A stretch of DNA of 36,612 nucleotides from Pseudomonadota bacterium (GTDB lineage: Bacteria; Pseudomonadota; Alphaproteobacteria; Sphingomonadales; Sphingomonadaceae): NCBI GenBank assembly GCA_018242165.1, contig JAFECL010000068.1, positions 1-36,612 on the forward strand, in the 5' to 3' direction. Positions 8,180 to 17,736 of this stretch are shown one piece after another; positions within the stretch are counted from its first letter, which is position 1, and each line of letters starts with the position of its first letter. The translations under genes and the position numbers were made by a program. The notes beneath the pieces are model-generated. The model saw nothing but the letters and a program-made list of their open reading frames with translations. It was not told the origin of the DNA and made no database searches.

Positions 8180-9285
8180 ATCCAGCCGATCTCGGAAAAG
8201 AACACCGCGAAGAAGGCATCGAGCACGATCACCGCAAAGATCGCCTGAACCACCGCACGGGTGGTGCGCTTGCCGACCTCTTCCGAATTGCCGCTCACCT
8301 GCATGCCCTGGAAGCACCCCGCCAGCGCAACGATCAGCCCGAAGACCGGGCCCTTGACCAGACCGACCCACAAGTCGCGCACCGGCACCACTTCCTGCAC
8401 CCGGTTGAGGAAGTTGAGGAAGGGGATGTCGAGCACGTAGTTCGAAACGAAGGCCCCCCCGACAATCGCGATCAGCGCCGAATAGAAGCCCAGCAGCGGC
8501 AGCATCACCACGCTGGCCGCCACCCGGGGCACCACCAGCGCCTCCATCGGCGAAACCCCGATGGTCCGCATCGCATCCACCTCTTCGGTCAGCTTCATCG
8601 TCCCGATCTGCGCGGCAAAGGCGCTGCCCGAGCGGCCAGCCAGCATGATCGCGGTCATCAGCACGCCCAGTTCGCGGAAGGCCAGCCGCCCGGTCAGGTT
8701 CACCGTATAGATCTCGGCGCCGAACTGCTGCAGCTGCACCGCCCCCTGCTGGGCGATGACGATGCCGATCAGGAAGCTCATCAGGCCGATGATCGCCAGC
8801 GAATTGACCCCGACCAGCTCGATCTGGCGGACCAGCGCCTTGGCCCGGATGCGACGCGGCGCGCGCAGCAGGGCAAAGCAGGCCACCAGCAGCTCGCCCA
8901 GAAAGCCCAGCAACAGCACGGTGCCATCACGCGTCTGGTAGATCAGCTGGCCGACATGTTCGGGCAGCCAGCTCCACAGCCCGGGCCTTGGCGCTGCCTC
9001 GGGCGCAGTGCCGGGCTGGCCGAGCGCGGCGATCAGCCGCTGCGCATCGGGGCCGGCACGGACGATCCGCGCCCCGTGGCCGGCTGCCGCCCGCGCCATC
9101 AGCCAGGCGCCCACCGTGTCGATCCGGCTGACCCCGGCCAGATCGATCTGCGCCAGCGGCTCGGCAAAGTCGGCCAGCGCCCGGTCGATCGCGGCGGCAT
9201 GGGCCACCACCAGCGGCCCCGTCACCGTCAGGGTCACGCTGCCGTCAGGGCCCCTGGTGGCGGTAAGATCGGGCGGGTCCAACAT
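8176..9285 (-). CDS. mlaE: MlaE-type lipid transport permease with N-terminal STAS domain
   Basis: This 369-residue protein is a fusion. Residues 1-90 resemble a STAS domain ([26 protein letters not shown]), the role played by separate MlaB in E. coli. Residues 115-369 are the MlaE permease with the conserved [21 protein letters not shown] stretch and [13 protein letters not shown] coupling motif. It forms the membrane channel of the MlaFED transporter. It is the first gene of a four-gene operon and is divergent from valS with 86 bases between. No mlaC or mlaA is in the window. Confidence 0.93.
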   Translation of the reverse strand: MLDPPDLTATRGPDGSVTLTVTGPLVVAHAAAIDRALADFAEPLAQIDLAGVSRIDTVGAWLMARAAAGHGARIVRAGPDAQRLIAALGQPGTAPEAAPRPGLWSWLPEHVGQLIYQTRDGTVLLLGFLGELLVACFALLRAPRRIRAKALVRQIELVGVNSLAIIGLMSFLIGIVIAQQGAVQLQQFGAEIYTVNLTGRLAFRELGVLMTAIMLAGRSGSAFAAQIGTMKLTEEVDAMRTIGVSPMEALVVPRVAASVVMLPLLGFYSALIAIVGGAFVSNYVLDIPFLNFLNRVQEVVPVRDLWVGLVKGPVFGLIVALAGCFQGMQVSGNSEEVGKRTTRAVVQAIFAVIVLDAFFAVFFSEIGWI

Positions 9286-9371
9286 TCGCCGGCATCATGG
9301 GGGACTTGGCGCCAGCCGGCAAGAGCGCGCCCACCTTGCGCAGCGCCGCCCCCGCTGGCAAAGGCCAGCCC

Positions 9372-12029
9372 ATGACCGAGACGCTCGACAAGACTTTCGA
9401 CCCCGCCCGGATCGAGGCGAAGTGGTATGCCCATTGGGAAGGCGCTGGCCTGTTCCGCCCGGCGCGGCCTGCGGCGCAGCCCTTCACCATCGTCAACCCG
9501 CCGCCGAACGTGACCGGCAGCCTGCACATCGGCCACGCGCTGGACAACACCCTGCAGGACGTGGTGATCCGCTATGAGCGGCTGCGCGGCAAGGATGCGC
9601 TGTGGGTGGTGGGCACCGACCATGCTGGGATCGCCACGCAGATGGTGGTCGAGCGCCAGCTGGAAGCGCGGCAGGACAAGCGCACCAATTACACCCGCGA
9701 GGCCTTCATCGACAAGGTGTGGGAATGGAAGGCCGAAAGCGGCGGGACCATCACCCGCCAGCTGCGCCGCCTTGGCTGCTCGATGGACTGGAGCCGCGAG
9801 CAGTTCACCATGGACCCGCATTTCACCACCGCGGTGGTGAAGGTCTTCGTCGACCTTTACAATCAGGGGCTGATCTACCGCGACAAGCGGCTGGTGAACT
9901 GGGACCCCAAGCTGAAGACCGCGATCAGCGACCTTGAGGTCGAAACCCGCGAGGTGAAAGGCAATTTCTGGCGGCTGCGCTATCCCTTGGCCGATGGCAG
10001 CGGCGCGCTGGAAGTGGCAACTACCCGGCCCGAAACCATGCTGGCCGACATGTGCGTGGCGGTGCACCCGGATGACGAGCGTTACAAGGCGCTGGTCGGC
10101 CAGCAGATCCGCCAGCCGATCACCGGCCGGCTGATCCCGGTGGTGGCCGACGAGCATGCCGATCCGGAACTGGGCAGCGGCTGTGTGAAGATCACGCCCG
10201 GGCACGATTTCAACGACTTTGAAGTGGGCAAGCGCGCCGGGATCAAGCCGGCCGAGATGCTCAACATGTTCGATGCCGAAGCCCGCGTGGTGCAGACGGC
10301 GGACGGGCTGGTGCCGGCCGAATTCCTCGGGATGGACCGCTTCGATGCCCGCGCGCTGGTGGTGGAACGGCTGAAGCAGGCCGGCTGCCTGGTGCCATGG
10401 ACCGACAAGGACGGCACCGAACACGACAGCGAACCGCGCGTGATCCAGACCCCGTTCGGCGATCGCGGCGGGGTGGTGATCGAACCCTGGCTGACCGACC
10501 AGTGGTATGTGAACGCCGCCGAACTCGCCAAGGCACCGATCGAAGCGGTGCGCAACGGCGCGATCGAAATCGTGCCCAAGAGCTGGGAAAAGACCTTCTT
10601 CAACTGGATGGAAAACATCCAGCCGTGGTGTGTGAGCCGGCAGTTGTGGTGGGGGCACCGGATCCCGGCGTGGTATGCCGAGGATGGCGAGGTCTTCGTC
10701 GCCGAAACCGAGGAAGCGGCGCAGGCCTTGGCCGGGGGCCGCGCGCTGACCCGCGACGAAGATGTCCTCGACACCTGGTTCTCCTCCGCCCTCTGGCCCT
10801 TCGCCACGCTAGGCTGGCCGGACGAAGGCGCCGAGCTGGTGGCCCGCCACTACCCCAACGATCTGCTGATCTCGGGCTTCGACATCCTGTTCTTCTGGGA
10901 TGCGCGGATGGCGATGCAGGGGATGCACTTTATGGGCGAAGTGCCGTGGAAGCGGCTCTATCTTCATGGGCTGGTCCGCGCGGCGGATGGCCAGAAGATG
11001 TCCAAATCGAAGGGCAATGTGGTCGATCCGCTGGGCCTGATCGACAAGTACGGCGCCGATGCGCTGCGCTTCTTCATGTGCGCGATGGAGAGCCAGGGCC
11101 GCGACGTGAAGATGGATGAGCGGCGGGTGGAGGGCTATCGCAACTTTGCCACCAAGCTGTGGAACGCGGCGCGGTTTTGCCAGAGCAATGGGATCGGGGC
11201 GAGCACCAGCGTCGCCGCGCCGGCGGCCGCCCTCGCGGTCAACCAGTGGATCATCGGCGAGGTGGTGGAAACGCTGGCCGCGCTCGATGCCGCGCTGGCC
11301 GACCTGCGCTTCGATGCCGCTGCCAATGCCATCTACCACTTCGTGTGGGACCAGTTCTGCGACTGGTACCTGGAGCTGATCAAGGGCCAGATCGACGCCG
11401 AGACCAAGGCCGTGGCCGGCTGGGTGCTCGATCAGATCCTGGTGATGCTCCACCCCTTCATGCCCTTCGTCACCGAAGAGCTGTGGGCCAGCCTGGGCAC
11501 CCGCGCGCACGAGCTGATCGTGGCGCAATGGCCGGCGCCGGGGGTGAGCGTGGATGCCGGGGCGAAGGCCGAGGTGGAGTGGGTGATTGAGTTCATATCC
11601 AAGACCCGCACAGCGAAAAACGAGCTCGGGATTCCGCCGGGGGCTCAGCTTAACGGCTACATCGCTGCACCGTCGGCGCTTGCCGCCTTTGCTATTGATC
11701 GTAACCGAGGTGGGCTGTCTCGTTTGGCCCGTCTTGCTGAAATTAGCTTGAATGGTGCCCCGCCGGGGGCTTCAATGTCGATTGTTGTGGGCGATGACAC
11801 CGTCGTCATTCCCCTCGAAGGGATCATCGACATCGCCGCCGAAAAGGCTCGCCTCACCAAGGCGCTGGAGGTTTCGCAGAAGGAAGCCAGGTCGCTCGAA
11901 GGGCGCCTTTCCAACCCGGCCTTCGTCGAAAAGGCCAAGCCCGAGGCGGTGGAGAAGGCCCGCGCCGACCATGCCATGCATGCCGCCGAGGCCGAACGGC
12001 TGGCGGCAGCGCTGGCGCGGCTGGGGTGA
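9372..12029 (+). CDS. valS: Valyl-tRNA synthetase
   Basis: This 885-residue class I synthetase attaches valine to tRNA(Val). The HIGH motif is in [14 protein letters not shown] near residue 50, and [12 protein letters not shown] lies near residue 541. The editing (CP1) domain contains [19 protein letters not shown]. The C-terminal 65 residues are the usual ValS coiled-coil arm ([20 protein letters not shown]). I chose the ATG at 9372, since [11 protein letters not shown] is the standard family start. Codons in about 11582-11820 (residues 737-816) are much richer in T-ending choices than the rest of the gene. The stop overlaps the queE GTG start. Confidence 0.97.
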   Translation: MTETLDKTFDPARIEAKWYAHWEGAGLFRPARPAAQPFTIVNPPPNVTGSLHIGHALDNTLQDVVIRYERLRGKDALWVVGTDHAGIATQMVVERQLEARQDKRTNYTREAFIDKVWEWKAESGGTITRQLRRLGCSMDWSREQFTMDPHFTTAVVKVFVDLYNQGLIYRDKRLVNWDPKLKTAISDLEVETREVKGNFWRLRYPLADGSGALEVATTRPETMLADMCVAVHPDDERYKALVGQQIRQPITGRLIPVVADEHADPELGSGCVKITPGHDFNDFEVGKRAGIKPAEMLNMFDAEARVVQTADGLVPAEFLGMDRFDARALVVERLKQAGCLVPWTDKDGTEHDSEPRVIQTPFGDRGGVVIEPWLTDQWYVNAAELAKAPIEAVRNGAIEIVPKSWEKTFFNWMENIQPWCVSRQLWWGHRIPAWYAEDGEVFVAETEEAAQALAGGRALTRDEDVLDTWFSSALWPFATLGWPDEGAELVARHYPNDLLISGFDILFFWDARMAMQGMHFMGEVPWKRLYLHGLVRAADGQKMSKSKGNVVDPLGLIDKYGADALRFFMCAMESQGRDVKMDERRVEGYRNFATKLWNAARFCQSNGIGASTSVAAPAAALAVNQWIIGEVVETLAALDAALADLRFDAAANAIYHFVWDQFCDWYLELIKGQIDAETKAVAGWVLDQILVMLHPFMPFVTEELWASLGTRAHELIVAQWPAPGVSVDAGAKAEVEWVIEFISKTRTAKNELGIPPGAQLNGYIAAPSALAAFAIDRNRGGLSRLARLAEISLNGAPPGASMSIVVGDDTVVIPLEGIIDIAAEKARLTKALEVSQKEARSLEGRLSNPAFVEKAKPEAVEKARADHAMHAAEAERLAAALARLG

Positions 12030-12760
12030 CGCTTACCCTCGCCACGATCAGCGCCGGCGAGCCGGAGATCTTCGCCGCGCTGCAGGGCGAAGGGATCAGC
12101 GCCGGGCTGCCGTGCGCCTTCATCCGCCTGTCGCGCTGCAACCTCGCCTGCCGCTGGTGCGACACCGCCTATACCTGGCGCTTTGCCGGCGATAACCGCC
12201 CGCATGTCGATGGGGTGGACTTTGCGCGGGAGGCCAACCAGGTGGTGCTGGAGGTGGCCGAGGCCGCGCGGCGGATCGTGGCGCTGGGCCAGAACCGGCT
12301 GGTGATCACCGGGGGCGAGCCGCTGTTGCAGGGCGCGGCGCTGGCCCGGCTGGTGGCGCTGCTGCCCGGCGTCGCGGTGGAGGTGGAAACCAACGGCACG
12401 GTGCCGCCGCACCCGGCGCTCGATCCGCTGGTGGCGCAATACAATGTCAGCCCGAAGCTTGCCCATTCGGGTAATGCGGCCCAGCTGGCACTGGTGCCCG
12501 AAAGGCTGGCCGCATGGGCAAATGAGCCGCGCGCCTGGTTCAAATTCGTGGTGGCATCGCCCGAGGATGTCGCCGAGGTGGCCGAGCTGGCCCGCGCCCA
12601 TGCCCTGCCCGCCGCGCGCATCCGGCTGATGCCCGAAGGGCGCGATGCGGCAACGCTGCGCGCGCGGATGGCCTGGCTGGCACCGCTGTGCCTGAACCAC
12701 GGCTTTGGCCTGTCGGACCGGCTGCACATTCACCTTTCCGGCGACACGCGCGGCACGTAA
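12026..12760 (+). CDS. queE: 7-carboxy-7-deazaguanine synthase (radical SAM)
   Basis: This 244-residue enzyme converts 6-carboxy-tetrahydropterin to 7-carboxy-7-deazaguanine in queuosine and preQ0 synthesis. The radical SAM cysteines are in [16 protein letters not shown] (Cys38, Cys42, Cys45), the CX3CX2C spacing. [20 protein letters not shown] is the QueE-specific N-terminus, and ITGGEPLLQ the GGE SAM-binding motif. It starts with GTG overlapping the valS stop (GTGA). No other que genes are in the window. QueE is the best match; other small radical SAM families lack the first block. Confidence 0.93.
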   Translation: MTLTLATISAGEPEIFAALQGEGISAGLPCAFIRLSRCNLACRWCDTAYTWRFAGDNRPHVDGVDFAREANQVVLEVAEAARRIVALGQNRLVITGGEPLLQGAALARLVALLPGVAVEVETNGTVPPHPALDPLVAQYNVSPKLAHSGNAAQLALVPERLAAWANEPRAWFKFVVASPEDVAEVAELARAHALPAARIRLMPEGRDAATLRARMAWLAPLCLNHGFGLSDRLHIHLSGDTRGT

Positions 12761-12770
12761 GACTGGCCGG

Positions 12771-14195
12771 ATGGCCGATTCTCCCCCCACCCAGCCCGAA
12801 GCCTCCAGCGACAGCCGACCCCGCCAGCCGATGAAGGGCGACCTGACCCAGGGCCCGATCCTCAAGACACTGGTGGCCTTTTCGGTGCCGATGCTGATCG
12901 GCAACCTGTTGCAGACGCTGAACGGCACGATCAATTCGATCTGGGTCGGGCGGCTGCTGGGTGAAAGCGCGCTGGCGGCCACGGCGAATGCCAACATCAT
13001 GATGTTCCTGATGTTCGCCGCCGTCTTCGGCTTTTCGATGGCCAGTTCGGTGCGGATCGGCCACGCCTTTGGCGCGCGCGATCTGGATGGGGCCAAGGCC
13101 GCGTTCGGCGCCGGGCTGGCGGTGGCGCTGTGGCTGGCCAGCGTGGCAGGCTTTGCCGGCTGGCTGGGGGCGGCGCGGCTGCTGCGCCTGCTGGCCACCC
13201 CGGCGGAAAGCCGGGTGGAGGCGCTGGCCTACCTCAGCGTGATTTTCCTGACCATGCCGCTGTCGGCGCTGACCATCGCCCTGTCGAGCGCACTGCGCGC
13301 GGTGGGCGATGTGAAGGGCCCGTTCCGCGCGCTGCTGGCGACGGTGGTGCTCGACGTGCTGTTCAATCCGCTGCTGATCCGGGGGCTGGGCCCGATCCCG
13401 GCGCTGGGGATCGCCGGATCGGCCATGGCCACCGCGCTCGCCAATCTGGTGGGGATGGGGCTGCTGCTGCTGACGATCAACCAGCCTGATTGCGCGCTGC
13501 GGCTGGGCGGCCAGCACCATGTCTGGCTGCGTCCGGCGCACGAACAGCTGCGCTATATCATCACCAAGGGCGTGCCGATGGGGGCGCAGATGCTGCTGAT
13601 CTCGACCGCCGGGATCATCTTCATCGGGCTGGTCAACCGCGAGGGGCTGGCGGCGGCGGCGGCTTTCGGTGCCTCGCTTCAGCTGTGGAACTATCTGCAG
13701 ATGCCGGCGCTGGCGATCTCGGCGGCGGTCAGCGCGATGGTCGCGCAGAATATCGGTGCGCGCCAGTTCGCCCGGGTCGGCCAGATCACCCTGACCGGCA
13801 TTGCGGTCAGCCTGGTGACCACCGGGGTGGGCGCGGGGCTGATCGTGCTGTTCGACCGGCCGCTGCTGTCGCTGTTCCTCAAGGCCGATGGCCCGACCAT
13901 GGCGGTGGCCCGGCACATCCAGCTGATCTGCACCTGGCCCTATATGCTGACCGGGGTGGTGATGATCCTGACCGGAACGATGCGCGCCTATGGCGCGGTG
14001 ATGCGGCCACTGCTGGTGATGTTCGCCTCGATGTACGTGGTGCGGCTGGGCTTCTACTTCGCCGCGCTGCCCTGGCTGAAGGGCGATGCGGTGTGGTGGT
14101 CCACCCCGTTCAGTTCGACGATCGGGGTGGCGCTGATGGTGCTGGCCTACGTGACCATGCCGCCGCCGCAGGAGCTGGCGCCGGCGCGGGGGTGA
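12771..14195 (+). CDS. MATE family efflux transporter
   Basis: This 474-residue membrane protein has about 12 hydrophobic segments. The start of the transport domain (GPILKTLVAFSVPMLIGNLLQTL) and the second-half repeat (ITKGVPMGAQMLLISTAG) fit the NorM/DinF-like MATE exporters, which use Na+ or H+ gradients to expel cationic drugs or metabolites. The first 35 residues are a polar Pro/Ser-rich leader before the first helix. It begins 10 bases after queE, likely on the same transcript. The substrate is unknown. Confidence 0.92.
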   Translation: MADSPPTQPEASSDSRPRQPMKGDLTQGPILKTLVAFSVPMLIGNLLQTLNGTINSIWVGRLLGESALAATANANIMMFLMFAAVFGFSMASSVRIGHAFGARDLDGAKAAFGAGLAVALWLASVAGFAGWLGAARLLRLLATPAESRVEALAYLSVIFLTMPLSALTIALSSALRAVGDVKGPFRALLATVVLDVLFNPLLIRGLGPIPALGIAGSAMATALANLVGMGLLLLTINQPDCALRLGGQHHVWLRPAHEQLRYIITKGVPMGAQMLLISTAGIIFIGLVNREGLAAAAAFGASLQLWNYLQMPALAISAAVSAMVAQNIGARQFARVGQITLTGIAVSLVTTGVGAGLIVLFDRPLLSLFLKADGPTMAVARHIQLICTWPYMLTGVVMILTGTMRAYGAVMRPLLVMFASMYVVRLGFYFAALPWLKGDAVWWSTPFSSTIGVALMVLAYVTMPPPQELAPARG

Positions 14196-14205
14196 GTGGG
14201 ACCGG

Positions 14206-14225
14206 GATCGTGCGCTAGCACGATC
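14206..14225. terminator. Hairpin between convergent genes, candidate bidirectional terminator
   Basis: A perfect 8-bp inverted repeat (GATCGTGC at 14206-14213, GCACGATC at 14218-14225) with a 4-nt loop lies between the ends of the MATE gene and the HerA-like gene. There is no T tract on either side, so it is a weak candidate for intrinsic termination. Confidence 0.4.
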
Positions 14226-14241
14226 ACCAGACCAGTACCCA

Positions 14242-15924
14242 TCACCTCCCCTGCGCCCGCCAGCGCTGGACGGTCCGCAGCACGATTTCTTCCTCGCCCC
14301 CGGTCTGGCCCCACAGTTCGACGAAGCTGGGGTCGGCCGAGGCCGGGCGCTTTTCTTCGGCCAGCGGATCAAAGCTGGCGCGGATCGGGATCGAAACGCC
14401 TTCGCCGCAGACAATGCATTCGCGGTTGCGCAGCGCCGGAATTGAATCGAGGAACCCGCGCGCGCCTTCGGGCATCGCCGCGCGGACGAAGGCCTGGTCG
14501 CGATCGTTGTTGAGGCGCATCGAGATGATCGTGCCGCACTGCGACAGCACGCCTTCGGCAAGGTCGGACGGGCGCTGGGTGATCAGGCCCAGCGAGACGC
14601 CGTATTTGCGGCCTTCCTTGGCGATCCGCGAGAGGATCTTGCCCACCGAGGAACCATCGGCGTTCTTCTCGTTGGGAACGTAGCGGTGGGCCTCCTCGCA
14701 GACCAGCAGGATCGGGCGGGTCTTTTCCTCACGCGACCAGATCGCGAAATCGAACACCAGCCGCGACAGCACCGCGACCACGGTCGAGGTGATTTCCGAG
14801 GGCACCCCCGAAACGTCGACGATCGAGATCGGCCGGCTGCGGCTGGGCATGCGGAAGATGTGGCCGATGAATTCGGCCATGGTATCGCCCACCATCATCC
14901 CGTTGAACAGGAACTGGTAGCGCGGATCGGCCTTCAGCTCTTCCAGCCGGGTGCGGATCCGCATGTAGGGCGCGGTGTTGGTCGCCTTGTCGAGCTTGCC
15001 CATCTCGTTCGAAAGGATCGTCGAGATGTCCGACAGCAGGTAGGGGATCGGTGAATCGACCGTGATCTTGCCCATGCTGTCGGCCAGGCGGTGCCGCTGG
15101 CGCGCCTGCAGCAGGCATTTGGCGAGGATTTCGGCATCGATCTGCCGGTCATCGCCCCGGCTGGTGAGGAGAATTTCGCAATGCTCCTCGAAATTCATCA
15201 GCCAGTAGGGCATCTGCAGGTTGGAAACGTCGAGGATCTGCCCGGTGCTGCGGAAGGCCGCAGCATATTCGCCGTGCGGGTCGATCATCAGGATGTGGCC
15301 CTGGGGCGCCGCCTCGCAGATCTTGTGGAGGATCAGCGCGGCGCTGGTCGACTTGCCGGTACCGGTCGACCCGAGCAGCGCGAAGTGCTTGCCCAGCAGT
15401 TGATCGATATAGAGGCTCGCGCGGATATCCTTGGTGGGATAGACCGTGCCGATCTCGATGGTGTGGCGCCCGTCGCCGGCATAGACTTCGCGCAGGTCCT
15501 TGCTGCTGGCCGGATAGACCAGCGCCCCGGGCACCGGATACTGGGTGACACCACGGCGGAAGCCGTGGATCCGCCCGGTCAGCTTTTCCTCGTCGCCCTC
15601 GCCCAGGAAGTCGATGTTGGCGAGGATCCCGTCATGGTTGCGCGGATCCTGCTTCTGGGTGCGGACGTTGGCGAGCAGCCAGCTCTTGCCGACGCGGATC
15701 TTGATCTGGCTGCCGACCTGCCCGGCAAGCGCAACCGAAGGATCGGGATCGAGCCCGCATTCCTCCAGCCGGCCGCGGTCGAAGGCCACCATGCTGCCCG
15801 ATCCGGCGATCTCCAGCACCACCCCGATCGGGATCTGCGAATTGGCCGCTTCGGCCACCGAGGGGCCATGCCCCGCGCCGAGCGGCTGCCCCTGCTCGAA
15901 CCCGCCCCTGGTCATTTCGGTCAT
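14242..15924 (-). CDS. HerA-like hexameric ATPase/helicase (DUF87 family)
   Basis: This 560-residue ATPase has an N-terminal HAS-barrel-like region (about 30-130), Walker A GSTGTGKS at 185-192 and Walker B ILLVCEEAHRYVP near residue 410. IGLITQRPSDL-like sequence (GLITQRPSDLAEGVLSQCG) is the sensor region, as in HerA/FtsK relatives. HerA of archaea works with the nuclease NurA in DNA end resection, but no nurA neighbour is present here. The stand-alone gene is flanked by unrelated transporters. Its DNA role is inferred from the family only. Confidence 0.85.
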   Translation of the reverse strand: MTEMTRGGFEQGQPLGAGHGPSVAEAANSQIPIGVVLEIAGSGSMVAFDRGRLEECGLDPDPSVALAGQVGSQIKIRVGKSWLLANVRTQKQDPRNHDGILANIDFLGEGDEEKLTGRIHGFRRGVTQYPVPGALVYPASSKDLREVYAGDGRHTIEIGTVYPTKDIRASLYIDQLLGKHFALLGSTGTGKSTSAALILHKICEAAPQGHILMIDPHGEYAAAFRSTGQILDVSNLQMPYWLMNFEEHCEILLTSRGDDRQIDAEILAKCLLQARQRHRLADSMGKITVDSPIPYLLSDISTILSNEMGKLDKATNTAPYMRIRTRLEELKADPRYQFLFNGMMVGDTMAEFIGHIFRMPSRSRPISIVDVSGVPSEITSTVVAVLSRLVFDFAIWSREEKTRPILLVCEEAHRYVPNEKNADGSSVGKILSRIAKEGRKYGVSLGLITQRPSDLAEGVLSQCGTIISMRLNNDRDQAFVRAAMPEGARGFLDSIPALRNRECIVCGEGVSIPIRASFDPLAEEKRPASADPSFVELWGQTGGEEEIVLRTVQRWRAQGR

Positions 15925-15974
15925 AAAGGTCTGTCGCCCGTGTGGTTGTCGCCAGGCAGACTAGGCTGACAGGG

Positions 15975-15989
15975 TTAATTTCGGGCTAA
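15975..15989. promoter_or_regulatory. Possible CtrA-like site (TTAA-N7-CTAA)
   Basis: TTAA at 15975-15978, seven bases, then CTAA at 15986-15989 matches the CtrA consensus TTAA-N7-TTAA with one mismatch. It lies about 50-65 bases upstream of the HerA-like gene. The same segment also carries GGGTT/AACCC arms that could form a weak hairpin after the TIGR02186 gene, so it could be a terminator instead. Confidence 0.2.
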
Positions 15990-15999
15990 ACCCGGGGGA

Positions 16000-16752
16000 T
16001 CACACCAGCGCGAACAGCCGGCCGGCGATCCACCCCATCGCCACCGACAGGCCAACGGTCAGCAGGCCATACCAGAAACCGTGGCGCCGGGCGAAATCGG
16101 CGATGGCCTTTTCCATCCCGATCTTCTTGACCTCGACCCGGGTGGTGGCCGAAGCGACCACCCGGCCACGGGTGATGGCAAAGGTTTCGGCGGTGTAGAC
16201 CCCGGTCTGGACCCGGCTGGGCAGGTAGATCCGCGCCCGGTAGAGCACGCCCCCGGTCATGGTCACGGCATTCTCGCTCTGGCTGTAGAGGCCGCTGCGG
16301 CGCATCAGGTCGGTCAGCCCGGCGGCGAAGCGCGATTGCGCGGCAGGGTCGATCGCCCCGGTGGGCGAGAGCTGAAGCGAACCCAGCCCCAGCTCGTAGA
16401 TCGCCGCCGTGCGTTCATCGACGATCTGCCGGATCGGGCGCGAGGAGACCACCGCGTAATAGCTCGGCGCCGAACGCAGCGTGGTGCTGTCGGCATTGAC
16501 CCACATCCCCGCCACCCTGCGCTTTTCGCGCAGCACGATCGGCTTCAGCGGCCCTTCCAGCAGCACGACGATATCATAATCGCCGTTGGCGCGCTGCCCC
16601 TCCGGGGTCAGGATCGCGCCGTAGAGCAGCAGTTCGGTGCCGGTGAAGCCCTGCCGCACCTCGATCTCGTGCTGCGAGATATCGGGCACCAGGATCGGGT
16701 CGCGCGCGCCGGTCAGCGCCAGCAGCGCGAGCAGGGCCAGCAACACCCTCAC
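16000..16752 (-). CDS. TIGR02186 family protein (alphaproteobacterial envelope protein of unknown function)
   Basis: This 250-residue protein has a signal peptide at about residues 1-16, a periplasmic domain of about 200 residues and a C-terminal membrane helix at about 225-247. The stretches DISQHEIEVRQGFTGTELLLYGA and VLLEGP fit the TIGR02186 family, which is limited to Alphaproteobacteria and usually lies beside a TauE/SafE permease. It starts with GTG overlapping the permease stop (GTGA). A role as a periplasmic partner of the permease, perhaps in sulfur compound handling, is inference from gene order. Confidence 0.82.
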   Translation of the reverse strand: MRVLLALLALLALTGARDPILVPDISQHEIEVRQGFTGTELLLYGAILTPEGQRANGDYDIVVLLEGPLKPIVLREKRRVAGMWVNADSTTLRSAPSYYAVVSSRPIRQIVDERTAAIYELGLGSLQLSPTGAIDPAAQSRFAAGLTDLMRRSGLYSQSENAVTMTGGVLYRARIYLPSRVQTGVYTAETFAITRGRVVASATTRVEVKKIGMEKAIADFARRHGFWYGLLTVGLSVAMGWIAGRLFALV

Positions 16753-17663
16753 AGCTGGCTCACCGTATAGATCTCGTCGGGCCGCCAGGTCAGGCCCACC
16801 GCCATGCGCAGCGCCACCGCCAGCACGATCAGCGCCAGCAGCAACCGCAACCGCACCGGGCTGGCCTTCTGGGCGAACTGCGCCCCGATCTGCGCGCCCG
16901 AGACCGAACCGATCAGCAGCAGCAGCGCCAGCACCAGATCGACCGCGCGGGTGGTCAGGGCATGCATCATGGTGGTCGCCATGGTCACGAACAGGATCTG
17001 GAACAGGCTGGTGCCGACCACCACCCCGGCGCTCATCCCCAGGATGTAGAGCATCGCCGGCACCATGATGAAGCCGCCACCGATCCCCATCAGCATGGTC
17101 AGCACGCCGGTCAGCATTCCCAGCAGCAGCGGGGCCAGCGGCGAGATGTAGAGCCCCGAGCGGCGAAAGCGCCAGCGCATCGGCAGGCTGGCAACCAGTG
17201 GATGATGGCGCCGGGTACGCGCCGCGATCGCCTCGCCGCTGCGGGCGGCGCGCAGCGTCTGGATGCTTTCACGGGCCATCAGCGTGCCGATCGAACCCAG
17301 CATGCCCACATAGAGCAGGTTGATCACCGTATCGATCTGGCCCCAGGCGGCGAGGATGCGGAAGAGCACCGCGCCGATCCCGCTGCCCAGCACCCCGCCC
17401 ACCACCAGCACCGCGCCCATCCGGTAATCGACCCCGCCGCGGCGGCCGTGGGCGAAGACGCCCGAAACGCTGGCCCCGGTCACCTGGCTGGCGGCACTGG
17501 CAGCGGCCACCGTGGGCGGCACGCCGTAAAAGATCAGCAGCGGCGTGGTGAGAAAGCCCCCGCCCACCCCGAACAGCCCCGAAAGCACGCCGGTCAGCGC
17601 GCCGAGCCCGACGATCACCAGCCCGTTGACCGAGAGGTTGGCTATGGGGAGGTAGACATCCAT
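16749..17663 (-). CDS. TauE/SafE family sulfite/organosulfonate-type exporter
   Basis: This 304-residue membrane protein has about eight hydrophobic segments. The family's duplicated motif is seen in the N-terminal half as LTGVLSGLFGVGGGFLTTPLL and again in the second half as LTMLMGIGGGFIMVPAML. TauE/SafE proteins are proposed to move sulfite, sulfoacetate or other small anions; the substrate here is not evident. It is translation-coupled to the downstream TIGR02186 gene. The charged cytoplasmic loop around residues 140-170 (Arg-rich) is typical of the longer alphaproteobacterial members. Confidence 0.9.
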   Translation of the reverse strand: MDVYLPIANLSVNGLVIVGLGALTGVLSGLFGVGGGFLTTPLLIFYGVPPTVAAASAASQVTGASVSGVFAHGRRGGVDYRMGAVLVVGGVLGSGIGAVLFRILAAWGQIDTVINLLYVGMLGSIGTLMARESIQTLRAARSGEAIAARTRRHHPLVASLPMRWRFRRSGLYISPLAPLLLGMLTGVLTMLMGIGGGFIMVPAMLYILGMSAGVVVGTSLFQILFVTMATTMMHALTTRAVDLVLALLLLIGSVSGAQIGAQFAQKASPVRLRLLLALIVLAVALRMAVGLTWRPDEIYTVSQL

Positions 17664-17696
17664 CTGGCTGACATGGCTAACCCAGCGCGGTGGCGG

Positions 17697-17736
17697 AAAA
17701 AAGGCCGGATCAGCGCAAATCCCCCGTCAGGGCGCT
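17697..17736 (-). terminator. Weak terminator candidate after the NfrA-like gene
   Basis: On the minus strand a 5-bp stem (AGCGC at 17712-17716 on the plus strand, GCGCT at 17732-17736) is followed about 10 nt later by six T residues (17702-17697). The short stem and the gap before the T tract make this a low-confidence call. Confidence 0.25.

Noticed and set aside
9286..9371. T-box leader before valS
   Set aside because: No T-box sequence or antiterminator layout is seen, the space is only 86 bases, and T-boxes are not expected in Alphaproteobacteria.
12540..14561. Open frame of 673 codons on the minus strand opposite the MATE gene
   Set aside because: The translation is His/Gln/Arg-rich with no motif, while the MATE frame is a normal membrane protein.
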